A stretch of 6,798 nt of DNA from Deltaproteobacteria bacterium (GCA_030591745.1 JAUVAM010000209.1:1-6798); one strand, 5' to 3'; shown: positions 1-5,691, numbered from the stretch's first letter. Numbers and translations: made by a program. Notes: a model not told the origin generated them from the letters alone.

Positions 1-152
1 ACATGTTCCACAACATCGTGCCGGCGAACAATCAGATCATGGATGCCGGTCTTTATCGTTTGTTCGAAGAGCGCGTCGAAGTTGATGGCATGGGCCCGGC
101 CGTTTGGACCGAAGAGAACCTCCAATACCTGCTTGACAATCTCCCTCAATAA
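1..152 (+). CDS. 3' end of an unidentified gene
   Basis: An open frame enters from the left edge and ends at TAA 150-152, giving about 50 residues that end in LLDNLPQ. The in-frame ATG at position 3 lies at the very edge and is probably internal, because no ribosome binding site can be seen before it. I do not recognise the family. The tail mixes acidic and aromatic residues ([11 protein letters not shown], then WTEENLQYL) and ends in a helix-like segment, as a soluble cytoplasmic enzyme might. The ndk start follows after 28 bp with no terminator between, so the two genes are probably co-transcribed. Codon use and the clean junction support real coding sequence, but identity needs the upstream sequence. 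Confidence 0.6.
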   Translation, partial: MFHNIVPANNQIMDAGLYRLFEERVEVDGMGPAVWTEENLQYLLDNLPQ

Positions 153-180
153 GTTATCAATCCGGGTCAAGGAGGAAGTC

Positions 181-600
181 ATGAGTGAGCTCACCTTGTC
201 CATCATCAAGCCTGACGCGGTTCGCAATGGTTACACCGGTAAGATCCTGGCCCAGATCCAGGCAGCCGACCTGAAGATTGTCGGCCTGCGGATGCTGCAC
301 CTGAGCCGTAAAGAAGCCGAGGGTTTCTACGCGGTACACAAAGAGCGACCCTTTTATCAAGAGCTGGTGGAATTCATGATCAGCGGGCCCGTGGTGGTTT
401 CGGCCTTGGAGGGCGAGAAAGCCATCGAACGCTACCGCAAGCTCATGGGCGCTACCGACCCGGCCAAGGCCGACGAGGGCACCCTGCGGAAGCTCTTTGC
501 CGAGAGCCTTCAAAACAACGCAGTCCACGGATCGGACGCGCCTGAAACCTCTCGGGTCGAAGTGGCGTACTTCTTTTCTTCGGTGGATTTGGTCTCTTAG
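181..600 (+). CDS. ndk: Nucleoside diphosphate kinase
   Basis: Cytoplasmic enzyme that moves the gamma phosphate from ATP to other (d)NDPs through a phosphohistidine intermediate, balancing nucleotide pools. The product has 139 residues, the usual bacterial length. All active-site residues are visible: K10 in the IIKPDAV start, Y50, F58 in the HKERPFY segment, R86, T92 in the GATDP motif, R103, N113, and the catalytic H116 in NNAVHGSD. A longer frame opens at 43, but ATG 181 is preceded by AAGGAGG at 169-175 and begins exactly where family homology begins, so 181 is the start. It lies 28 bp after the preceding gene and is probably in its operon. It converges on the leftward lipoprotein gene ending at 708. 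Nothing about the gene is unusual. Confidence 0.98.
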   Translation: MSELTLSIIKPDAVRNGYTGKILAQIQAADLKIVGLRMLHLSRKEAEGFYAVHKERPFYQELVEFMISGPVVVSALEGEKAIERYRKLMGATDPAKADEGTLRKLFAESLQNNAVHGSDAPETSRVEVAYFFSSVDLVS

Positions 601-707
601 AGCCCGTCAATAGATTAACTACCCTGACTCACCATGCGCTGGTGATCCAGTACGGGCCCTTATGGCGCTGCGCTGATACATCAATTCATTTACGGCGCCT
701 TAGTCCA
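601..707. other. Convergent intergenic region with a small hairpin
   Basis: This gap separates the convergent ends of ndk and the TDEPAK-repeat lipoprotein gene. It holds a 6-bp stem, TCACCA/TGGTGA with a five-base loop (629-645). GCCCGT at 602-607 can pair with ACGGGC at 652-657 to enclose it. Neither strand has a T-run after the hairpin, so it is not a standard intrinsic terminator. It may be a weak bidirectional terminator or have no role. I see no gene here. Confidence 0.3.
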
Positions 708-1631
708 CTACTTTTCGGCAGGGATCTCGATTTTTCGGACGGCTTCTGTCGGTTCCTCTACAGGCTTGTCCGCATTTTCTGTGGGCTGGGGTGTGTCTTC
801 CGTCGGATTTTCTGTCTTGGCGGGTTCTTCAGCCTTGGCCGGCTCGTCGGTCTTGGCCGGCTCGTCAGTCTTGGCCGGCTCGTCAGTCTTGGCCGGCTCG
901 TCAGTCTTGGCGGGCTCGTCGGTCTTGGCCGGCTCGTCAGTCTTGGCCGGCTCGTCAGTCTTGGCCGGCTCGTCAGTCTTGGCCGGCTCGTCAGTCTTGG
1001 CCGGCTCGTCAGTCTTGGCTGGCTCGTCAGTCTTGGCTTCAGGTGCCTGACTGGCTTTCTTTTTAGCAGCCTCTTCGGCTTTTTCCAGATCCTCGAAAGC
1101 GGCTTCGGCGTTGGCGCGTACTTTCTCAACGGTTTTTGGGGGCAGTTTTTTGTCTTGCAACTCTTCGACGAAGGAGTCGATGGGTTTTTTGGGGTCGATG
1201 CACACGAAAGCATAGCAGCCCTTGGCACCGCCCCGTTGGCCTTGCAGGTCCACCCACTGGGCCTCGATCTCCGAACCCTGGAGCACTGCGTTGGAGACCG
1301 TCTCAGAGCCTTGCACGTAAACGTCTCGGCTGAACATGCCCCTTGTTCCGTCGGAGATATCGATGGTCACGGTGCGGATGGTGGCTGAAATGTTTTCCGC
1401 CAGATGCCCGCGGGCGTTGTCCGCGGCGTTGCCGATGCAATCTTGTTGATAGAACGTGGGTCCTGAATAGCCGACGGCGCACATGAAACCAGGTCGCTCA
1501 GGCATCTTGTCCACCCAGCCAGGCGGCGGGCCGCCTTGAATGATCACCACCCGGGGACCGCAGGCCACGACAACAAAGGCCAGTCCCGCCAGCGCCAGAA
1601 GAAGGGCTTTTTTGTGAAGGTGCAGTTTCAT
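708..1631 (-). CDS. LPP20-like lipoprotein with a TDEPAK-repeat tail
   Basis: Predicted outer-membrane lipoprotein of 307 residues. A lysine-containing n-region and hydrophobic core lead to the lipobox V21-V-A-C24. Residues 38-147 resemble the LPP20 domain: PGW near the start, then AVGYSG, an Ala/Arg-rich helix (NAADNARGHLAENI), GSEIEAQW, and a closing YAFVCID strand. Four cysteines in the domain (C51, C65, C139, C144) could form disulfides. Residues 170-192 form a charged helix with VRANAEAAFEDLEK, a motif shared with the next gene upstream. Residues 201-266 are eleven TDEPAK hexapeptides, followed by degenerate units and a Pro/Glu-rich end; this looks like a flexible spacer. ATG 1631 is chosen because AGGAGG lies 4 nt before it (1636-1641); an in-frame ATG 12 codons upstream has no such site. 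It is separated from the upstream gene by a terminator and may have its own promoter. Exact role unknown. Confidence 0.85.
   Translation of the reverse strand: MKLHLHKKALLLALAGLAFVVVACGPRVVIIQGGPPPGWVDKMPERPGFMCAVGYSGPTFYQQDCIGNAADNARGHLAENISATIRTVTIDISDGTRGMFSRDVYVQGSETVSNAVLQGSEIEAQWVDLQGQRGGAKGCYAFVCIDPKKPIDSFVEELQDKKLPPKTVEKVRANAEAAFEDLEKAEEAAKKKASQAPEAKTDEPAKTDEPAKTDEPAKTDEPAKTDEPAKTDEPAKTDEPAKTDEPAKTDEPAKTDEPAKTDEPAKAEEPAKTENPTEDTPQPTENADKPVEEPTEAVRKIEIPAEK
805..1038. repeat. 18-bp in-frame tandem repeat, 11 close copies plus 2 degenerate
   Basis: The plus-strand unit is GGCTCGTCAGTCTTGGCC, which encodes TDEPAK on the minus strand. Eleven units run without interruption from 841 to 1038 and differ only at synonymous positions. 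Two degenerate units (805-840) encode the TENP and AEEPAK variants. The GGT form of the variable triplet appears in the units at 841 and 913, four units (72 bp) apart, which suggests one block of four was duplicated. Because 18 is a multiple of three, gain or loss of copies keeps the frame. There are no spacers, so this is not a CRISPR array. Confidence 0.97.
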
Positions 1632-1635
1632 GAAG

Positions 1636-1641
1636 CCTCCT
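1636..1641 (-). promoter_or_regulatory. Ribosome binding site fixing the start at 1631
   Basis: AGGAGG on the minus strand lies 4 nt before ATG 1631. A small stem-loop (1647-1663) ends five bases before it. The site supports ATG 1631 over the in-frame ATG at 1667, which directly follows the terminator T-run. Confidence 0.85.
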
Positions 1642-1646
1642 GAACG

Positions 1647-1663
1647 CCGACCAGGGCGGTCGG
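1647..1663 (-). other. Stem-loop in the leader of the TDEPAK lipoprotein gene
   Basis: On the plus strand, CCGACC-AGGGC-GGTCGG forms a perfect 6-bp GC-rich stem with a five-base loop. It sits between the terminator T-run (ending at 1668) and the AGGAGG site (1636-1641). It has no T-run of its own. Its GACCG could also pair with the CGGTC in the terminator's 3' arm, though only over about five bases. It could affect ribosome access or RNA stability; no function is shown. Confidence 0.45.
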
Positions 1664-1667
1664 ACAT

Positions 1668-1701
1668 AAAAAAAGACCGAAGCCCTAGGGCTTCGGTCTT
1701 T
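1668..1701 (-). terminator. Intrinsic terminator after the small LPP20-like gene
   Basis: Positions 1672-1701 form a perfect 30-nt palindrome, with arms AAAGACCGAAGCCC and GGGCTTCGGTCTTT around a TA centre. Read on the minus strand it is followed by seven T (complement of A 1668-1674). It begins 36 nt after the stop of the gene ending at 1738. The next gene on the same strand starts only about 37 nt further on, so this terminator separates two co-directional genes. Confidence 0.93.
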
Positions 1702-1729
1702 AGTATCACGCGTGATTCAGAAGCGTCAA
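1702..1729 (-). promoter_or_regulatory. Candidate promoter abutting the terminator
   Basis: On the minus strand, TTGACG (1724-1729, 5 of 6 to the sigma-70 -35 consensus) is followed after 16 bp by GATACT (1702-1707, 4 of 6 to the -10). The -10 ends directly against the terminator hairpin at 1701. The start point would fall near 1695, inside the hairpin's 5' arm. The spacer and part of the -10 carry the perfect 12-bp palindrome ATCACGCGTGAT (1705-1716), a typical operator position. This could drive the lipoprotein gene starting at 1631. Confidence 0.4.
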
Positions 1730-1737
1730 CGCTTGAC

Positions 1738-2328
1738 TTAGTTGCCGCGCTTGGCCTCTTCCTTCTCCAGGTCGTCGAAGGATTTGGCGGCGTTGGCGCG
1801 GATGTGGTCGCGAAGCTTGGCATCCAGTGCCTTTTTGCCGGCCATCATGTCAGACATGGCGCCTAAGTCCAACACGGACAGGGCGTACATGGTGCCGTCG
1901 GCGGGGTCACGCCAGGAGTCGACGATCTGGGCGCCGTTGAGGTCGCCGATGGAGATGGTCTTCTGGACCTGCAGCACGTCGGCTTCGTAGCTTTCTTTGC
2001 TCATGTCGCCGGCGGTGGTGCTGCGAGCGTAGTCCTTCATCATGTAAGCGATGTAGGTGTTGAAGATCGAGAGGATCTGACGGCGGGCGCGGTTGTTGGC
2101 CCGGTCACGCTGCATGGACACGTCGATCATCTTGGGGGCGGAGCCCACACCGTAGAAAGCCTTGCCGCGATCGCCTGTGAAAGCGCCGGAGCCCTTGAGC
2201 ACCCAAGCAGGGGCGCCGCTGGCGGTGGTGGCGTGCAGGCCGTTGCCGTCGTCGCCACAGGCGGAGCTGATGATACCCAGGGTTGCGATGAGGCTGAGGG
2301 CTGCGATAAGGGATACGAGTTTCTTCAT
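1738..2328 (-). CDS. Small LPP20-family lipoprotein
   Basis: Predicted outer-membrane lipoprotein of 196 residues. MKK, a hydrophobic core and S21-S-A-C24 form the lipoprotein signal. Residues 38-155 show the LPP20 pattern: SGAPAWVLKGSG, then KAFYGVGSAPK, an Arg/Ala-rich helix (RDRANNRARRQIL), a central segment ending in GDLNGAQIVDSWRD, and the strand TMYALSVLDL. Residues 174-190 (DHIRANAAKSFDDLEKE) match the motif near residue 170 of the neighbouring TDEPAK lipoprotein, supporting common descent. ATG 2328 has AGGAGG 8 nt before it (2337-2342). The gene lies 85 bp after the CsgG/LpoB-like gene with no terminator between. A TATAAC box (2382-2387) lies in the gap but lacks a good -35, so it is probably read through from the upstream operon. 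LPP20 proteins include Helicobacter Lpp20 and flagellar FlgP; the precise role here is unknown. Confidence 0.88.
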   Translation of the reverse strand: MKKLVSLIAALSLIATLGIISSACGDDGNGLHATTASGAPAWVLKGSGAFTGDRGKAFYGVGSAPKMIDVSMQRDRANNRARRQILSIFNTYIAYMMKDYARSTTAGDMSKESYEADVLQVQKTISIGDLNGAQIVDSWRDPADGTMYALSVLDLGAMSDMMAGKKALDAKLRDHIRANAAKSFDDLEKEEAKRGN

Positions 2329-2413
2329 GTTTACTTCCTCCTGTTAGGGATCTGAAAATTTGAGAGTTTGGTGTTCCCCTCGTTATATTCTCGCCAATAA
2401 TCTCTGCTTTTTA

Positions 2414-3589
2414 TTACAGGCCAATTCCGTCGCGTTCGATTTTGATTACTCGTTTGCCGTCGACGGTGTTGAGCACTTCAAAGTTCAGTTGCCGGTTGCC
2501 TGTTTCTCCCAAAAAGCGTCCGACGATGAGCAAATCTACTCCTGCCTTGTGCAGCTTGGCAAGATCTTTTTTCTTGGTCTTCGTGCCCATCCTCTGGAGA
2601 ATGCGGTCGATTTTCTTGCCCTCGGCCGGGGCTACACCCTCGGCTTCGGAGAATTCTTTCAGCAGTTGTTCACTAAACAGGTCAACCAAATCGGGGTTGT
2701 CCAAATCGACATCCTCAATGTGGCCGATGGCGATGACCGGTTCCCATTCCTCGCAAGAAGCCACGTCGCCTTCTTCAAAGGCCGAGATTTCGCCTGTGGT
2801 GCCGGCTTTGACGCTGCGTTTGCCCTTGGGCTTTTCTTTCAGATACATCCAGCCGATTTCCTCACCGTCGCGCTCGACTTTGAGCTTCAGGCCAGGCCAT
2901 GCCTTGCGTGCTCCGTAGCGGACCTTCAGGGTGATGGTGTCTGAATAGGCGTTGACCTCTTCAACATTTGCTTGGAATTTAGGGACCTGCCTGCGAATTT
3001 GGTTGATGATGTATTCAGCCGAGGCGTGGAAGGCTTTGGAGTCGATCATCATCATGAGTTCCGACTTGCTCGAGCTGCCCTCGCTCGGCCATCGTCCCGT
3101 TTTTCCAAAGGTCTTGATCAGCTTGGCAATGTCCTTTATCGCCTTGCTGGTTTTGCGGCCATCTTTCATTTCGTAGGCTTTGGCAAAAACCGATTTGGCC
3201 GTTTCCACATCCCAGAGGTTCACGTTGAACGTGACCGTGGACCCACAGGTTGCTTCCAAGCCAATTAGATAGTCTGCTTGGAGCAAATTTCCAAGCTCCT
3301 TGACTGTTTCGGAATCCGCCAGGCCCACCATAACCATCTTGTGTTCCTGGAGAATTTTACCCATCACCGAGCGACTAACCACGTCAAAAACACGGGTGGC
3401 AGCGATTCGGGTCCTGAGGTTGGCCACCAAGGCTTGGGCTTGTTGGTTGTCAAAATAGTGGCTGCGCTTGCAGTTCAGAGTTTTGGCTTCGCCGATGGCG
3501 ATGACTTTTTTATCGTCGGCTCTGGCCTGGAAAGTGAAGCTCAGGCCGATTGCCAGGGTGAGGCCGATTAGACCGATTTTATTCATCAT
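2414..3589 (-). CDS. Periplasmic protein with two CsgG/LpoB-like domains
   Basis: Predicted exported protein of 391 residues with a cleavable signal ending near QARA-DD (residue 24). No lipobox is present. Residues 28-145 resemble the CsgG/TolB-N/LpoB fold: a VIAIGEA strand, NLRTRIAATRVFDVVSR, KILQEHK, then KELGNLLQADYLIGLEA and a final strand pair. Residues 205-280 look like a small beta domain (ANVEEVNAYSDTITLKV, then EEGDVAS), similar in pattern to FlgT C-terminal barrels. Residues 284-391 look like a second LpoB-type domain: EPVIAIGHIEDVDLDNPDLVD, a QLLKEF helix, then AGVDLLIVGRFLGE and NFEVLNTVDGKRVIKIERDG. C40 and C115 could pair. The first of two adjacent ATGs (3589) is preferred, with GGAGG 9 nt before it. 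It overlaps the upstream gene's stop by ATGA, so translation is probably coupled. Likely a binding or assembly protein rather than an enzyme. Confidence 0.85.
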   Translation of the reverse strand: MMNKIGLIGLTLAIGLSFTFQARADDKKVIAIGEAKTLNCKRSHYFDNQQAQALVANLRTRIAATRVFDVVSRSVMGKILQEHKMVMVGLADSETVKELGNLLQADYLIGLEATCGSTVTFNVNLWDVETAKSVFAKAYEMKDGRKTSKAIKDIAKLIKTFGKTGRWPSEGSSSKSELMMMIDSKAFHASAEYIINQIRRQVPKFQANVEEVNAYSDTITLKVRYGARKAWPGLKLKVERDGEEIGWMYLKEKPKGKRSVKAGTTGEISAFEEGDVASCEEWEPVIAIGHIEDVDLDNPDLVDLFSEQLLKEFSEAEGVAPAEGKKIDRILQRMGTKTKKKDLAKLHKAGVDLLIVGRFLGETGNRQLNFEVLNTVDGKRVIKIERDGIGL

Positions 3590-4290
3590 TTTGTCAGTCC
3601 TCCCACTGAAGGGGTCGGGTTGGTCTTTGATGGTTCAGCCGAATTGGACGAACCCGACGTCGATTCATTCACGAGCTTATCTTTTTCTTTTGTCTTGTTT
3701 TCCAGTCGGATGCGGGCCAGGGCGTAGATCCAACGACCCTTGCGCCAGGTGCTTTCAATGCTTGCCCCCTGGACCTGGCCCGATTCGGTCTGAATGTCTT
3801 GTTTTTTTAGGATTTTACCAAGTTCAGCCCTGGCTCTGGCGGCTGCGGCGGAGCGGGCCAGACCCATGTCCACGCTTTTCGGCGCTCGGCCGATGGCCTG
3901 GATGACTTGCAGCCCCTCATGCATGAACACGCCGGTTTTCAGTGGAAGTTCGGTGCTTTGACCGCTGTCCGAGGTGTCATCAGACCCATCTTCGGCATCC
4001 AGGCCGGCATCCAAGCCGGCATCCTCGGTCACGGCATCGGCACCGTCCATTTCCTGGAGGCCGCCGTCTTCTGCAACTGGTGCCGCTTTTCCTTCATTTC
4101 CATCGGGCTGGTTGGGGCTGCTTGCATCTTGTCCGATGGACGGTGTTCGGGGGGGATCCTGCTTGTCCTCACAGGCCATGCTGCCAGAAAGCACAAAAAA
4201 CCCGACCAGACATTGAATGCCTGTGGTCTTGCATCGGTCGAAGAAGGCTGCAAAGCGCAATGAACACCCCTGTATGCTGGGAGGCGACAT
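3586..4290 (-). CDS. LPP20-like lipoprotein with an acidic linker
   Basis: Predicted lipoprotein of up to 234 residues, first gene of the leftward operon. A hydrophobic stretch (CLVGFFVLSG) precedes S37-M-A-C40, a fair lipobox. Residues 41-113 are a low-complexity linker rich in Asp, Ala, Gly and Ser, with DAGLDAGLDAED at its centre. Residues 123-196 match the LPP20 pattern: EGLQVIQAIGRAPKS, the helix ARSAAAARARAELGKIL, VQGASIESTWR, and WIYALARIRL. The tail is polar with Ser/Pro/Thr. The start is uncertain. ATG 4290 gives a long, weakly basic n-region and overlaps a likely -10 box. An in-frame TTG at 4260, with AGGGG 6 nt before it, gives a compact signal peptide. Coordinates keep the longer form. 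Its stop overlaps the next gene's start by four bases. Function unknown beyond an envelope role. Confidence 0.78.
   Translation of the reverse strand: MSPPSIQGCSLRFAAFFDRCKTTGIQCLVGFFVLSGSMACEDKQDPPRTPSIGQDASSPNQPDGNEGKAAPVAEDGGLQEMDGADAVTEDAGLDAGLDAEDGSDDTSDSGQSTELPLKTGVFMHEGLQVIQAIGRAPKSVDMGLARSAAAARARAELGKILKKQDIQTESGQVQGASIESTWRKGRWIYALARIRLENKTKEKDKLVNESTSGSSNSAEPSKTNPTPSVGGLTK
3994..4024. repeat. Short 12-bp coding tandem repeat
   Basis: GGCATCCAGGCC (3994-4005) and GGCATCCAAGCC (4006-4017), then a partial third copy (4018-4024), encode the (A)GLD repeats in the acidic linker of the LPP20-like lipoprotein. About 2.6 copies are present. This is a minor linker repeat, likely produced by slippage. 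Confidence 0.75.
4258..4271 (-). promoter_or_regulatory. Alternative TTG start and ribosome binding site
   Basis: On the minus strand, AGGGG (4267-4271) lies 6 nt before TTG (4258-4260), which is codon 11 of the frame opened at 4290. Starting here gives MRFAAFFDRCK followed by the hydrophobic core and a lipid cysteine at residue 30, a normal lipoprotein signal length. It also fits the promoter whose -10 overlaps ATG 4290. Confidence 0.5.
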
Positions 4291-4318
4291 GATAGCCGAG
4301 CCCCTCGGGCCACGTCAA
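4289..4318 (-). promoter_or_regulatory. Promoter for the leftward operon
   Basis: On the minus strand, TTGACG (4313-4318) and TATCAT (4289-4294) are separated by 18 bp, and each matches the sigma-70 consensus at 5 of 6 positions. Transcription would start near 4282, downstream of ATG 4290, leaving a leader of roughly 20 nt before TTG 4260. The spacer contains the GC-rich inverted repeat CCGAG/CTCGG. Confidence 0.5.
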
Positions 4319-4382
4319 CCCAATTGTTGCCAACCCCACCGACTTTGCTATGGAATCTCTCCCGACACTTTCCTGATTCCCC

Positions 4383-4411
4383 TTGACAGAATCCAAGGCC
4401 TTTGGAATAGT
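4383..4411 (+). promoter_or_regulatory. Promoter for the FlgT-like lipoprotein gene
   Basis: A perfect -35 TTGACA (4383-4388), a 17-bp spacer and AATAGT (4406-4411, 4 of 6) form a sigma-70-type promoter with a predicted start near 4418 and a leader of about 55 nt. The spacer carries the inverted repeat TCCAA-GGCCT-TTGGA (4392-4406), where a repressor could bind. With the leftward promoter it makes a divergent control region of 183 bp. Confidence 0.55.
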
Positions 4412-4473
4412 CTCACCGATTCAACAAAATCAATCACACTGTTCACACTTTCAGATATCCCAAGGAGGCTGTA

Positions 4474-5691
4474 ATGAAAAAAGCTGTTTTGTTCGCGACG
4501 ATCGCGTTGGTAATGGGGGCTTGGACATTTGGCTGCACCACCGTCGTAGTCAAGGGAGAATCAGGACCCGAGGTGCTCTTGCCCGGTGAGTTTATCGAAG
4601 CAGTGGACGCCACCACCGAGTTGGTCAAGTGCACCGGCATCGGCGTGGACCAGCAGGATGCCATCAACCAGGCTCGCAAGGGTTGCCTCGAATGGTACAT
4701 CAAGAATCGTCTTGCCCAGACGCCAGGCGAGCGCCAGGCTTTTTTGGCTCAACAGCAGAACGTTTTTGCCAAGCTGGATCGTTACGTGAATATCCCGCCT
4801 CCAGGATCCCGCGATGGTAAGGGCAAGGGTATTAAGTCCCGTGTTCGCATGCAGGACGAGCGGGTCAAAGTCATCATCATCACTGACGTGCACAAGCGTG
4901 ACTTGGAGCAGGACCTGGTGGGCTTGGGCATTATCGCTTCCAAGGAGCAAATGCTGGACGCCGTGGGCCGACCCGAAGTTGTGGCACTGCCCTCCAAGGC
5001 AAACAAAGCCAAGTCCTTCCGCAAAGTCATGGACGACCTGACCAATTCCTACCTGACCAAGAATAAGTGGGAAGTGGTTGACATGGGTGCCATTCAGAAC
5101 CTGAACAAGATGGTCGAGGCCATCGGAGAGGCTTCTGGAGCCGAAGAAGACGAAAACATGGCCATCGCCACCGCCGCGGGTGCGGACGTATATTTTGTGT
5201 ATGAAGCAAAGAAAGAGAAGTCCTCCACCAGCGATCATGAAGTCGCTTGGTCTGTGGGCATCAGCGCTTTTGAGACCACCACCGGCCGCAAGCTGGCATC
5301 GGATACCGCGCTCAGCGCGGCCAGGCACACCGGCGAGGCAGGCAACGAGCGCGCCGCCCAGATGGAAGCCATGAATGATGCCATGGCCAAGGTCATTCCT
5401 CAGGTCACGGACTATTGGCGCGAGGATGCCCCCAAGGGCCGCAAGTACCGCATCTTTTTGAAGAACATGCCCAAGAAGGCCGATCTGAAGTTGGCCGGGG
5501 TATTTAAGCGTAACTGCTCGCAGGTAAAACGAACAGAGGGGACGTCCTCTTCCGCCAGGTTCCTCCTGCAGTGCAAGATGGACAACATGGAGTTGGAAAC
5601 CGCAATGGACGAGGGCATCGAAAAGAAATTGGGTGGCGCGGAATACGAAGCGGTCAAGAGCCGCAACGCCATGATCCTCATTTTCAAGTAA
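4474..5691 (+). CDS. FlgT-like multidomain lipoprotein
   Basis: Predicted lipoprotein of 405 residues, anchored through T18-F-G-C21 after a MKK signal. Residues 40-155 resemble the FlgT N-terminal/LPP20-like fold: KCTGIGVDQQDAINQARKGC, a helical segment, then DERVKVIIITDVHKRDLEQ. Residues 165-315 look like a CsgG/TolB-N-type alpha/beta domain: EVVALPS, a helix, NKWEVVDMG, AAGADVYFVYEAKK, and VGISAFETTTGRKL. Residues 322-405 form a third compact region, KYRIFLKNMP to AMILIFK. Apart from the lipid cysteine, cysteines come in local pairs (C53/C71, C348/C367), which fits one disulfide in each end domain of an exported protein. ATG 4474 has AAGGAGG 5 nt before it. A strong terminator follows. Vibrio FlgT is also three-domain and sits in the flagellar H ring, but the resemblance is by pattern only. 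Exact family unassigned. Confidence 0.85.
   Translation: MKKAVLFATIALVMGAWTFGCTTVVVKGESGPEVLLPGEFIEAVDATTELVKCTGIGVDQQDAINQARKGCLEWYIKNRLAQTPGERQAFLAQQQNVFAKLDRYVNIPPPGSRDGKGKGIKSRVRMQDERVKVIIITDVHKRDLEQDLVGLGIIASKEQMLDAVGRPEVVALPSKANKAKSFRKVMDDLTNSYLTKNKWEVVDMGAIQNLNKMVEAIGEASGAEEDENMAIATAAGADVYFVYEAKKEKSSTSDHEVAWSVGISAFETTTGRKLASDTALSAARHTGEAGNERAAQMEAMNDAMAKVIPQVTDYWREDAPKGRKYRIFLKNMPKKADLKLAGVFKRNCSQVKRTEGTSSSARFLLQCKMDNMELETAMDEGIEKKLGGAEYEAVKSRNAMILIFK

Noticed and set aside
43..180. N-terminal extension of ndk to ATG 43
   Set aside because: It overlaps the end of the upstream gene, lacks family homology, and ATG 181 has AAGGAGG at the right distance.
157..528. Minus-strand frame opposite ndk
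   Set aside because: Antisense to a certain gene, with no recognisable domain or ribosome binding site.
629..645. Hairpin as an intrinsic terminator for ndk
   Set aside because: No T-run follows on either strand; kept only as a weak structural note.
805..1038. CRISPR array
   Set aside because: The units are contiguous with no variable spacers, are only 18 bp, and code in frame for a lipoprotein tail.
758..1228. Second minus-strand frame of 156 residues within the repeat lipoprotein gene
   Set aside because: It is the same repeat read one base out of frame, giving Arg/Pro/Ser-rich sequence with no ribosome binding site.
642..1388. Long plus-strand frames across the repeat (also 766-1050 and 791-1066)
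   Set aside because: They are antisense shadows: an 18-bp repeat without stops stays open in several frames. The minus-strand frame has a lipoprotein signal, a ribosome binding site and domain similarity.
2360..2944. Plus-strand frames opposite the CsgG/LpoB-like gene
   Set aside because: Antisense shadows without ribosome binding sites or recognisable domains.
4561..5328. Minus-strand 255-residue frame opposite the FlgT-like gene
   Set aside because: Antisense shadow; the plus strand has a signal peptide, ribosome binding site, promoter and terminator that match its gene.
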